The position numbers and the translations under genes were made by a program. A DNA stretch of 16,638 bases from Methanomassiliicoccaceae archaeon (lineage in GTDB: Archaea; Thermoplasmatota; Thermoplasmata; Methanomassiliicoccales; Methanomethylophilaceae), in the NCBI GenBank assembly GCA_009784745.1, contig WQXR01000018.1, positions 1-16,638 of the forward strand. The letters are read 5' to 3'. The notes beneath the pieces were generated by a model. That model saw nothing but the letters and a program-made list of their open reading frames with translations, was not told where the DNA came from and ran no database searches. This document shows positions 7,366 through 14,226 of this stretch, one piece after another (position 1 is the stretch's first letter; each line of letters opens with the position of its first letter).

Positions 7366-7895
7366 AAAAATTATTGATAGTAGTAGACATGCAGAACGAT
7401 TTCATTAACGGATCACTAGGTACACCGCAAGCACAGCGGATAGTGCCTCGGGTAAAAACAAAGATCGCTGAATACAAGAAGAACGGTAACAAAGTTGTGT
7501 TCACTCGTGATACACACCATGATGACTATTTGGAAAAACAGGAAGGCAAATGCTTACCCGTCGTTCATTGCGTCGAAGGCACACACGGTCACGAAATAAC
7601 CAACAAACTGGACACCGACGGATGTACGGTGATAGATAAGCCGACCTTCGGATCTCCGAAGCTAGCGGTAACTATCGGTGCCGAGGGTCTCGATGAGATA
7701 GAGTTATGCGGACTGTGCACGGATATTTGCGTAATATCGAACGCGCTCATCATCAAAGCGAACAATCCTGAAACAAAGATAACAGTTGACGCAGGGTGCT
7801 GCGCCGGAACGACCGAAGAAGGTCACAAGGCGGCGTTACTGATAATGAAAACATGTCATGTGAATGTAATAGGTGAAGAGAGAAAGGTTTTGTAA
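7362..7895 (+). CDS. Isochorismatase-family cysteine hydrolase, nicotinamidase-like
   Basis: The 177-residue product has the full catalytic set of the family: Asp9 in VVDMQNDF, Lys93 in IDKPTFGS and nucleophile Cys123 in GLCTDICV. Asp50 and His52 in TRDTHHDDY, with His69 in VVHC, are likely metal ligands as in nicotinamidases. Length is normal for the family. Members cleave nicotinamide, isochorismate, N-carbamoyl or related amides; the metal-site residues favour a nicotinamidase-type enzyme, which turns nicotinamide into nicotinate and ammonia. That would fit the operon, whose ADP-ribosyltransferase would release nicotinamide from NAD. The start overlaps the preceding stop and has GGAGGAGGTG upstream. 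Catalytic competence looks good; the exact substrate is not fixed by sequence. Confidence 0.85.
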   Translation: MKKLLIVVDMQNDFINGSLGTPQAQRIVPRVKTKIAEYKKNGNKVVFTRDTHHDDYLEKQEGKCLPVVHCVEGTHGHEITNKLDTDGCTVIDKPTFGSPKLAVTIGAEGLDEIELCGLCTDICVISNALIIKANNPETKITVDAGCCAGTTEEGHKAALLIMKTCHVNVIGEERKVL

Positions 7896-7918
7896 ACAGG
7901 TAAGAAAGGGGTGAAAAG

Positions 7919-8167
7919 ATGGTCAAAGAGATAATAAAAAAGGAATGGAAAAGAGATCTGTGCGATATCGTAATAACATATCAATGCGAGGTATGTGGCA
8001 AAATATACAATTCATTCCTTGCCGCGAAACAATGTGAGAACAAGAACGATAAACACATACCGGAAAGCGAACCTGTTGATACAGGCTCTAGGCCGTACTT
8101 CTTACCGGTGACACCCTATGAGAACAATGTCAACGATCGAAACATGTCTGATGGAAAGAAGGTATGA
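7919..8167 (+). CDS. Small zinc-finger protein
   Basis: The 82-residue product has one zinc-finger-like motif: Cys23-x2-Cys26, then Cys39 and His46, in YQCEVCGKIYNSFLAAKQCE, a C2CH arrangement often seen in small viral and mobile-element proteins. The rest is charged and probably disordered (PVDTGSRPYFLPVTPYENN). AAAGGGGTG precedes the ATG by 6 nt. It ends GKKV, and its TGA overlaps the next ATG (ATGA). A nucleic-acid or protein adaptor role is likely for such a finger, but the partner is unknown. Confidence 0.65.
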   Translation: MVKEIIKKEWKRDLCDIVITYQCEVCGKIYNSFLAAKQCENKNDKHIPESEPVDTGSRPYFLPVTPYENNVNDRNMSDGKKV

Positions 8168-8244
8168 AGCAAATTAGAACAGAATGCAAACTGGAATGTT
8201 CGACATGCATCCACAAAATATCAATAACAAGAATGGAAAGATGA
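8164..8244 (+). CDS. 26-residue Cys-rich ORF
   Basis: This frame starts inside the previous stop (ATGA) and reads MKQIRTECKLECSTCIHK and on to a stop 4 nt before the AAA+ gene. Cys8, Cys12, Cys15 and His17 could bind one metal ion. Its placement fills the gap between two coupled genes with overlaps on the same pattern as the rest of the operon, which favours translation. It may be a small protein or simply a coupling peptide. Confidence 0.4.
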   Translation: MKQIRTECKLECSTCIHKISITRMER

Positions 8245-8248
8245 TAAA

Positions 8249-9499
8249 ATGAGTATATATCTTAAATATGGAAATCGCTACGAAGTAAGACCAGACGGAT
8301 CGATAGAAGCACTGGAGAAGCTTCCGAAAGGGGTCTATTACATAGAACAGAATGACGACAGGTTCTACTTGGAGAAGAGACAGGAATTCGCTCTGCCTGC
8401 GAAGATCTACGGTTCGCAGATAAGGAAGGCAGAGAGAATAGTGAACACATTTATGACAAAAACGAGCAATATGGGAGTTCTTCTCAGCGGCTGCAAAGGC
8501 AGCGGTAAGACACTGCTCGCAGAGCAGGTATCCGACCTCCTTTTGAAACAGGATGTTCCGATCCTTATCGTGGCGCATCAATACAATACGGGCGACCTCG
8601 GGAATTTCCTGAAGAGCATAACGGAGAGATGCTGCGTTCTCCTTGATGAATTTGAAAAACTGTTCGATGAAGATGGAAATTATTCCCAATCTCAGTCAGG
8701 ATTACTGACCCTCTTCGACGGATTGATCCAGGGCAATAAGCTCTTTGTTCTCACAACGAACAGAATAGACGGTATAAACGAGTACCTTCGGAACAGACCC
8801 GGCAGAGTATACTATTGTTTTGAATTCCACGGAGCGGGAGATGATGTGGTCGAACAATATTGTGCGGATAACCTCATAAATAAAGAATGGACGTCGCAGG
8901 TCAAAGGTATCAAGAACACGCTTAATAACTCCTTTTCATTCGACGTTCTAAAAGCGGTCGTCGAAGAATCGAACAGATATAATGAAGAGCCGTTCGAGTG
9001 CGTCAGGGCACTTAACGTCACACCGGAATCTTCGTATGAGGTATATTCGGGAAAGATATACAAAAAAGGTCAACCAATAATAGAAGGTCCGAAAGGCAGA
9101 GAAGAAGAGGTCGGGATAGAAGAGGAATATAAACTGAATATTCTGAAAGAATTCAATGCAGGATATCACAGATGGAATGCGAAGGATGGAAAATGGATAT
9201 ACAAAAAGGCTGAACTTGGGCCTCACTGCTTGAGATCAAAGACAGATAACACCCTGACATATGAGACCGGAGGCCTTACGTTCACATTCACAAAAGTACC
9301 GGATTCGGATCAACACTGGGCTGCCTATTGTGCAAAATTCGAAAGAAAGAAAGTTTCAGATATCAACCTGCTCGAAGAAGGTATGACGGCGATGGAAGAT
9401 TACGGTAAGTCTTCGGTAACGGTCGGCATGACAGATAAGCACCGTGCAGGGATCAGCATGAAAAGAGTGGAAAAATTCATTGTGGACGCGATCATCTGA
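8249..9499 (+). CDS. AAA+ ATPase
   Basis: The 416-residue product has an AAA+ core: Walker A GCKGSGKT at 81-88, Walker B VLLDEFEK at 130-137, sensor-1 Asn171 in FVLTTN and candidate arginine-finger residues in LRNRPGRVYY (180-189). Residues 1-70 form a short N-terminal domain with YYIEQNDDRFYLEKR, and the C-terminal 200 residues are family-specific. These include GYHRWNAKDGKWIY at 306-319, a tryptophan motif that recurs twice in the next protein. ATPases of this type occur in phages and archaeal mobile elements; they remodel proteins or nucleic acids. It lies 24 nt before the Sel1/ADP-ribosyltransferase gene. The ATPase call is firm; the client is unknown. Confidence 0.8.
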   Translation: MSIYLKYGNRYEVRPDGSIEALEKLPKGVYYIEQNDDRFYLEKRQEFALPAKIYGSQIRKAERIVNTFMTKTSNMGVLLSGCKGSGKTLLAEQVSDLLLKQDVPILIVAHQYNTGDLGNFLKSITERCCVLLDEFEKLFDEDGNYSQSQSGLLTLFDGLIQGNKLFVLTTNRIDGINEYLRNRPGRVYYCFEFHGAGDDVVEQYCADNLINKEWTSQVKGIKNTLNNSFSFDVLKAVVEESNRYNEEPFECVRALNVTPESSYEVYSGKIYKKGQPIIEGPKGREEEVGIEEEYKLNILKEFNAGYHRWNAKDGKWIYKKAELGPHCLRSKTDNTLTYETGGLTFTFTKVPDSDQHWAAYCAKFERKKVSDINLLEEGMTAMEDYGKSSVTVGMTDKHRAGISMKRVEKFIVDAII

Positions 9500-9523
9500 A
9501 GAAACATGGGAGGGAAACAGAAG

Positions 9524-11860
9524 ATGACACAGGACGCAAAGCAAAAAGAGAAGGAGCTGAAAGAGCTCATACGATCAGCCGAGAACGGCGATCCGAAAGC
9601 ACAACACGACCTCGGAATGATGTACGCTTGCGGAAACGGCGTTCCGCAGAATTTTGCGGAAGCCGCAAAGTGGTTCAGACTCGTCGCAGATCAGGGGCAC
9701 GCCGAGGCACAGAACAATATCGGAGAAATTTACTATCATGGTCGCGACGTCCCGCAGAGCGATGAAGAAGCCGCAAAGTGGTTCAGACTTTCTGCCGATC
9801 AAGGTCTTTCGACTGCACAATGCAGTCTCGCGGTGATGTTTCACTATGGAAAAGGTGTCCCGCAGAATTATAAGGAAGCTGCGAAGTGGTACAGGCTTGC
9901 TGCAGACCAAGGAGATTCGGATGCACAATGTGCTCTCGGGATGTTTTTTGAGAGCGGAAAAGGTGTCGACAGGGATTACAAAGAGGCAGTAAAATGGTAC
10001 GAACTCTCTGCTGATCAAGGGAATGATATAGCACAATGCAATCTCGGAGAATTGTACTTTTACGGAAAAGGAGTTCCGGAAGATGTGGTTGAAGCGGTAA
10101 AATGGTATCAAAAGGCCGCAGACCAAGGATACGCCGAAGCACAGTTCAATCTGGGGGGCATGTACAGTACGGGTAAAGGTGTTCCCAAAGATATTGTCAA
10201 GGCCGCAGACTGGCGCAGAAAGGCCGCCGAACAGGGCGATATGGATGCCCAGAGCAAGCTGGGAACAAACTACTACTACGGAGAAGGCGTCCCAAAAGAT
10301 CTTGAAAAAGCGATAGAATGGTATACGAAAGCAGCCGAGCAGGGTGAGATCCACACACAAAAGTGGCTGGGAAATCACTACTACAACGGTGAAGGAGTAC
10401 CGCAGGATTTCGCAAAAGCAGCAGAATGGTATACAAGATCTGCCGAACAGGGGTACATTGAGGCGCAATATGATCTGGGATTGATGTATTATGAAGGAAA
10501 AGGAGTGCCGCAGGATTACGAAAAAGCTATTGTATGGTTCATGAGGGCTACTGCTCAGACGTTAAGATATACCGATGCTGTGTACATGGTGGGCGTTTGT
10601 AACTATCACGGGCATGGTATCAAACAGAACCGCAACATAGCCGAGGGGGCATGGATCGCTGCAGCGTGTTTAGGTCACGAAGGTGCGATAAAAGAATTGG
10701 AAACAAAATTCGGCAAAGGTGAATTATCTGTGTTAGCGATACGGGCCGGAAAGGGAGATGCAGACGCTCAAAGTAAGTTGGGGGCCTGTTACGGTAGCGG
10801 AAAAGGCGTAGCTCAGAGTTATGAAGTTGCAATAAAGTTGTATGAAAAAGCCATTGAACAGGGACATCTGATTGCAACCGTCAACTTAGGTTTATGTTAT
10901 TATCTCGGGAACGGTGTGAAAGAAGATCGCAAAAAAGCGTCAGAATTGTTCAGGATATCGGCTGAAAAAGGGGTGTCAGATGCTCAATATATTCTAGGAA
11001 TATGTTACGAAAGAGGCCATGGTGTGATACAGAATTATGATGAAGCGATCGAATGGTACACAAAAGCCGCTGATCAAGGACACGCTAAGGCGAATGAAAG
11101 AATATCACACTGCATAAATGAAAGAGAAGAGAAACGCATCGAAGCACTGTCGGTCAAAGAATATTGTGAGGGAAGAGGAGAAGGTCTGTTCAGATGGAAC
11201 GAAGAGAAAAAGGAATGGACATTGAAAGAGAACAAGGAAGAAGAGAAAGAGGAAAAGGCCAGCGAGCTCTCTGAGGACGATCACGAATGGGTAAAAGGAA
11301 TGATGAGAAGATTCGCAGGAGATCTGGGTGTATACAGAATAAAGTGGAACGATGAGAGCAATGATTGGATCCGGATCGAGTCCGCATACAAGGACACAAA
11401 GATACGAGAAGGTCCGTACTCAGGTGCAGAATACGTCAACTTGCCGTTAATGGATGAAAGGACAATAGAATTTTTCCAAGGTGCCCCGATGCAGATAGCA
11501 TACATGGACTGTCTTATATCAAAACTTCAGATCGACAAACCTCTGACGGTCTTCAGAGGAGTAAGGCTGGAAGAATTCCACGGTATTGAGGCGGAAGATA
11601 CGGTGTATGAGTCACCCGGATTCACATCAACAACTCTTTCGCGTGCAATAGCGGAAAAGTATGTCGAAGCGACAGGCACATCGTTAATAGAGATACAGGT
11701 TCCGAGTGGCACCGGCATAGGCGTTTTCACTGGTTTTATATCAAAATTCGAGGGGGGCATACACAAAGAACTCCTTCTGAAACGCGGTGCAAAACTCAAA
11801 CGCATAAGTTATGATCCGAAATCAAAAGGATCTAAAGCGGTTTTAAGGTTAATAGGGTAG
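9524..11860 (+). CDS. Sel1-repeat / ADP-ribosyltransferase fusion
   Basis: The 778-residue product has about 13 Sel1-like repeats (roughly residues 15-530; repeats 10-12 degenerate), two copies of an RW(N) motif near Trp558 and Trp608, and a C-terminal ADP-ribosyltransferase domain (about 640-778). The catalytic layout is the R-S-E type: Arg678 in LTVFRGVRL, Ser702-Thr-Thr in GFTSTTLS, and Glu749 in HKELLLKRGAKL. The position two before Glu749, normally Glu or Gln, is His, so substrate preference cannot be read by the usual rule. Such domains transfer ADP-ribose from NAD to protein (or other) acceptors and release nicotinamide. There is no secretion signal, so it probably acts inside the cell. 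The ATG at 9524 is preferred to one at 9506 because GGGAGG lies 9 nt before it. The Sel1 solenoid probably presents targets or docks the partner proteins. Confidence 0.8.
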   Translation: MTQDAKQKEKELKELIRSAENGDPKAQHDLGMMYACGNGVPQNFAEAAKWFRLVADQGHAEAQNNIGEIYYHGRDVPQSDEEAAKWFRLSADQGLSTAQCSLAVMFHYGKGVPQNYKEAAKWYRLAADQGDSDAQCALGMFFESGKGVDRDYKEAVKWYELSADQGNDIAQCNLGELYFYGKGVPEDVVEAVKWYQKAADQGYAEAQFNLGGMYSTGKGVPKDIVKAADWRRKAAEQGDMDAQSKLGTNYYYGEGVPKDLEKAIEWYTKAAEQGEIHTQKWLGNHYYNGEGVPQDFAKAAEWYTRSAEQGYIEAQYDLGLMYYEGKGVPQDYEKAIVWFMRATAQTLRYTDAVYMVGVCNYHGHGIKQNRNIAEGAWIAAACLGHEGAIKELETKFGKGELSVLAIRAGKGDADAQSKLGACYGSGKGVAQSYEVAIKLYEKAIEQGHLIATVNLGLCYYLGNGVKEDRKKASELFRISAEKGVSDAQYILGICYERGHGVIQNYDEAIEWYTKAADQGHAKANERISHCINEREEKRIEALSVKEYCEGRGEGLFRWNEEKKEWTLKENKEEEKEEKASELSEDDHEWVKGMMRRFAGDLGVYRIKWNDESNDWIRIESAYKDTKIREGPYSGAEYVNLPLMDERTIEFFQGAPMQIAYMDCLISKLQIDKPLTVFRGVRLEEFHGIEAEDTVYESPGFTSTTLSRAIAEKYVEATGTSLIEIQVPSGTGIGVFTGFISKFEGGIHKELLLKRGAKLKRISYDPKSKGSKAVLRLIG

Positions 11861-11868
11861 TGATATCT

Positions 11869-12915
11869 ATGAAATATGAAGAAATAATTGGAAAGATCGC
11901 ACATGGTCTGACGGGAGATCCAAAAAAGGACATAAAATATCTGATGGAACAAGGCGAATTGTACAAAACACATGAACTCGCAAGTGAGATACTGCGTGGC
12001 ATCGGCCGGCTTATCTCAGATGCGATCCCTCAGGAAAATAGAAAAGAGATCGAGCAGTTAATAAAAAATGAAGAGAACAAAGTACAGACGATAATCGAGG
12101 AAGCCGAATTCCAGATACATAAAAAGAATTTCAGCAGAGCATTGGAGATATTGGAATCGGCGATAAAGGACATCGAGGATGACAATGGAAGATTAAGGCG
12201 ATATTTCGATGACTCGGTAAGCGAATATCATCATTTCCGAAATTATCTGGAAGAGGTTCTTTACATACAAACGACGAAGCCGGAACGAACAGTAAGAGAA
12301 ATGCCTGAAAATATTGGTTATTTATATCATGTCTGCGGTTTTCTGTATTTTGAAACAGGACGCTTCGATGAAGCAAAAGTCGTTCTGGAAAAAGCCAGGA
12401 AGATAAATCCGGTCGATACAGAGACGATCTTTGAACTCGGCGAGATCTACAAAAGGAACGGCGAGTGGGACCATTACCTGGAACTGTCGGAACTTGGGCT
12501 TTCCTTATCTTATACTCGGTCCAACCTCGCTCGTTCCTATAGGAACTTGGGTTTTTATTACATAGAACAGCAAAAATACGATGTTGCAACGGCTCTTTAC
12601 CACATGAGCATGTTCTATGATCCGAAATCAATAGCAGCACAGTCTGAATTGTTCATAATACAACAAATTACGAACAAGGTATCATCTGTGCCGTCATCGG
12701 ACGATATCGAGAAGATCTTAGAGGAGAACAAGATCCAATTGGGCCCGAATGTGCTCATCCTGGAGATTGCTGAAGCTATCGGCGCGATGGCAGAGGAAGG
12801 GGGACATTACGAAGCGGCAAGACATTACTACTCTGTGCTGTATGATCTTACATTATCTGAGGAAGTGAAAAAACATATGGACAATCTGCCGAAGGAAGAT
12901 CTGCGAGGTTCATGA
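11869..12915 (+). CDS. TPR-repeat protein
   Basis: The 348-residue product is all-helical, with tetratricopeptide-like repeats. The clearest is YLYHVCGFLYFETGRFDEA with KARKINP at about residues 148-182, followed by LGEIYKRNGEW and LGFYYIEQQKYDVATALY units and a C-terminal YEAARHYYSVLYD. Residues 1-110 form long charged helices (ENRKEIEQLIKNEENK). The ATG at 11869 is preferred to a GTG overlapping the previous TAG. It closes the ten-gene run; a 12-bp palindrome follows. As a scaffold it may hold the ADP-ribosyltransferase or AAA+ protein, or keep the toxin-like domain in check (inference). Confidence 0.7.
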   Translation: MKYEEIIGKIAHGLTGDPKKDIKYLMEQGELYKTHELASEILRGIGRLISDAIPQENRKEIEQLIKNEENKVQTIIEEAEFQIHKKNFSRALEILESAIKDIEDDNGRLRRYFDDSVSEYHHFRNYLEEVLYIQTTKPERTVREMPENIGYLYHVCGFLYFETGRFDEAKVVLEKARKINPVDTETIFELGEIYKRNGEWDHYLELSELGLSLSYTRSNLARSYRNLGFYYIEQQKYDVATALYHMSMFYDPKSIAAQSELFIIQQITNKVSSVPSSDDIEKILEENKIQLGPNVLILEIAEAIGAMAEEGGHYEAARHYYSVLYDLTLSEEVKKHMDNLPKEDLRGS

Positions 12916-12919
12916 CAAG

Positions 12920-12931
12920 TACATATATGTA
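12920..12931. promoter_or_regulatory. 12-bp palindrome after the operon
   Basis: TACATATATGTA is a perfect palindrome 4 nt after the TPR stop. There is no T-tract after it, so a classical terminator is not supported; a protein-binding site or a weak terminator is possible. Confidence 0.3.
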
Positions 12932-12938
12932 ATGAAAA

Positions 12939-12970
12939 GTCCCACCCACGCGCGCCCGTGTGATGCAATT
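12939..12970 (+). repeat. 33-bp cassette repeat R1 (diverged, 32 bp)
   Basis: Reads GTCCCACCCACGCGCGCCCG then TGTGATGCAATT. It is the most diverged copy and the outermost, as expected for an array end. Confidence 0.75.
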
Positions 12971-13164
12971 AGGCGAAAAGAGATTATACCAACTACAATT
13001 CACAGAATGACCAATAAAAATTCAAAACGATAATGTAGGAGTTACGCGACATAGATCGCCATCCCTCCTCACATGATCAATCCTGAAGGAATCTATAGAG
13101 TATAAAACATATTCGGATGCGGTGCTGCAGTTCGTGCGGCTGCACCGAAGCGTAAAGAGTATTA
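12971..13164. other. R1-R2 interval without a gene
   Basis: I see no convincing coding frame. On the minus strand a strong ribosome site (GAGGAGGG, near 13066) is followed only by very short frames, as if a gene start had been cut off. On the plus strand TATAAAACAT at 13101-13110 is a good TATA-like element just before the hairpin at 13112-13149. Confidence 0.4.
13112..13149 (+). other. Hairpin-forming sequence before R2
   Basis: TTCGG at the 5' end pairs with CCGAA at the 3' end. Inside, TGCAG at 13125-13129 pairs with CTGCA at 13140-13144, or alternatively CGGTGC pairs with GCACCG. A TATA-like sequence precedes it. It may be a small RNA or an arm of a recombination site; evidence is structural only. 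Confidence 0.35.
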
Positions 13165-13197
13165 GTCTCACTCCGCGCGCGCCCGCATGATGCAATT
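13165..13197 (+). repeat. 33-bp cassette repeat R2
   Basis: Begins GTCTCACTCCGCGCGCG and ends GCATGATGCAATT; it differs from the consensus at one position (C for T before ATGATG). It borders the 3' end of the gp7-like gene, whose stop is 10 bp away. Confidence 0.9.
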
Positions 13198-13207
13198 AGA
13201 ATCGGTT

Positions 13208-13669
13208 TCACTTGAGATACTCTTCCCTATATTCATGGTAAAACATGTTCGCTGGGACGAAGATATTTCTGCCATTCTTATCCCGTGCAATTCTCTTTGA
13301 GTTCGTAAGTGTTTCATCATCGAACACAACCGTAACGGAACACCTACATTTTAGGTGGATAGGAGGCGTATTCACCCCTATTACAGAATCGGTAATTTTG
13401 AATATTTTTCCATCTAACGACCCGCATATTGGGCATGTTGAAGCGTCAAGTGTTGCAGTGTAGCAGTAGTGTTTAAATCCGTTTGACTGTAGGTCAGTAA
13501 GATTATTTTGCATCTTATTTATCACCCAGTCGTGATATGTTAGTTGCATATTGTACGCTTCTCTCGCCCATTCTGGTGCGTCATCATGTATGCCTATGAT
13601 GCATCCTCTATTGTCAAGAATTGCGTGCTTATCCCATGCGCGCTTTGATATTGGTGGTGGTAAATCCAA
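13208..13669 (-). CDS. Phage minor head protein (SPP1 gp7-like), C-terminal domain
   Basis: The 153-residue frame contains the hallmark of the SPP1 gp7/Mu F head-morphogenesis family C-terminus: ATLDASTCPICGSLDGK at 72-88, then NTPPIHLKCRCS at 100-111. Cys79, Cys82, His105, Cys108 and Cys110 form a likely zinc knuckle. The tail KNGRNIFVPANMFYHEY also fits the family. Full-length members are 250-500 aa, so this is a fragment or a very short version. Residues 25-39 carry GIHDDAPEWAREAY, a motif shared with the two plus-strand cassettes at 15297 and 15662. The listed start is TTG with GGTGAT before it, but the frame stays open upstream to 13747 (YGGWWRRKKEPDFYI), and the real product may start there through a frameshift from the HTH ORF. 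Confidence 0.65.
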   Translation of the reverse strand: MDLPPPISKRAWDKHAILDNRGCIIGIHDDAPEWAREAYNMQLTYHDWVINKMQNNLTDLQSNGFKHYCYTATLDASTCPICGSLDGKIFKITDSVIGVNTPPIHLKCRCSVTVVFDDETLTNSKRIARDKNGRNIFVPANMFYHEYREEYLK

Positions 13670-13706
13670 AGTATCACCGATAACGTATCTCGCAGTGATA
13701 TAAAAA

Positions 13707-13811
13707 TCAGGTTCTTTCTTTCTTCGCCACCATCCACCGTATCTGATCTATCGTAACCTGCACAGTCCCCTTCGACACGCCCTCTGCTTCAGCGATCTCT
13801 TTAAGGCTCAT
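13707..13811 (-). CDS. Short helix-turn-helix ORF
   Basis: The 34-residue frame reads MSLKEIAEAEGVSKGTVQVTI, a clear helix-turn-helix, and stops soon after. Its ATG overlaps the stop of the repeat-spanning ORF at 13808 (ATGA). Comparable HTH starts are found in small terminase subunits and in regulators. One base later the overlapping frame continues as YGGWWRRKKEPDFYI into the gp7-like frame, so this could be the N-terminus of a longer protein broken by a frameshift. Confidence 0.45.
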   Translation of the reverse strand: MSLKEIAEAEGVSKGTVQVTIDQIRWMVAKKERT

Positions 13812-13945
13812 ACTATCCTGAGTCTCACTCCGCGCGCGCCCGTATGATGCAATTCAGTGGTCATAATGCTACCTCCTGTGGTGTTGGTCAGTGCGGCAGA
13901 TACCTTAGGTTCAGATACGCCGATTTGACCATCAGTTATTGGCAT
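13808..13945 (-). pseudogene. Gene start interrupted by repeat R3
   Basis: The frame begins MPITDGQIGVSEPKVSAALT and continues to MTT, then enters R3 in frame, reading LHHTGARGVR, and stops 4 codons later at a TGA that overlaps the next ATG. The gene-like part (30 codons) ends exactly where the repeat begins, so the original C-terminus has been replaced. A perfect GGAGGT site at 13872-13877 also precedes an internal ATG at 13864. Confidence 0.45.
13822..13854 (+). repeat. 33-bp cassette repeat R3
   Basis: A full consensus copy: GTCTCACTCCGCGCGCG to GTATGATGCAATT. It sits inside an open frame on the minus strand. Confidence 0.92.
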
Positions 13946-13984
13946 ATAATGAAATTATTCGGTGAGTGTATAAATTTTTGGTAG

Positions 13985-13993
13985 ATTTATATG
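13985..13993 (-). promoter_or_regulatory. Candidate TATA box for the R3-interrupted gene
   Basis: The minus strand reads CATATAAAT about 44 nt before the ATG at 13945, with AAACG upstream as a possible BRE. The AT-rich region 13946-14000 holds no gene. Confidence 0.35.
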
Positions 13994-14009
13994 CGTTTAC
14001 CAAATTAAG

Positions 14010-14029
14010 CGTAACTGAAATCGGTTACG
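14010..14029 (-). terminator. Possible terminator after the XhlA-like gene
   Basis: CGTAAC and GTTACG form a perfect 6-bp stem with an 8-nt loop, 24 nt after the XhlA-like stop on the minus strand, followed by CTTAATTT. The stem is short, so confidence is low. Confidence 0.35.
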
Positions 14030-14032
14030 TTT

Positions 14033-14213
14033 TGACTTAACAGTGGTTAAAATTAGGGTATTATGTGTAACGCTGTTGCGATTGCCGCGACAATCAAAGC
14101 AAGGTTTGTAAGAAGTTTTTGCTTCGTCGCATCTCGATCCTGCATGTTCTTAAGGTTCGCTTCGAGTGAAGTGATACGTGCCTTAAGTTCAGCGACATCG
14201 TTTACCATGGTCA
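14033..14213. repeat. Duplicated segment carrying the XhlA-like gene (copy A)
   Basis: Nearly identical to 16497-16638 (copy C, starting right at R7 with TGACTTAACAGTGG) and to 15856-15977 (copy B, starting right at R6 with TCAAAGCAAGG). The outer limits of copies B and C coincide with repeat edges. Confidence 0.85.
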
Positions 14214-14214
14214 T
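14053..14214 (-). CDS. XhlA/holin-like small membrane protein (copy A, intact)
   Basis: The 53-residue product has an N-terminal coiled-coil helix (VAELKARITSLEANLKNMQ) and a C-terminal hydrophobic helix (LLTNLALIVAAIATALHII). This layout is typical of phage XhlA/haemolysin-type accessory proteins encoded beside holins, although small tail-anchored proteins of other kinds look alike. AAGAAGTG lies 7 nt before the ATG, and the gene starts 12 nt after the stop of the 289-aa protein, so the two form a transcription unit. Copies B (cut by R6) and C (running off the window) are nearly identical at the DNA level. Confidence 0.6.
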   Translation of the reverse strand: MTMVNDVAELKARITSLEANLKNMQDRDATKQKLLTNLALIVAAIATALHIIP

Positions 14215-14226
14215 GATGAACACTTC

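Noticed and set aside
8174..8689. 171-codon minus-strand ORF
   Set aside because: It lies antisense to the AAA+ Walker A/B region, which has clear motifs.
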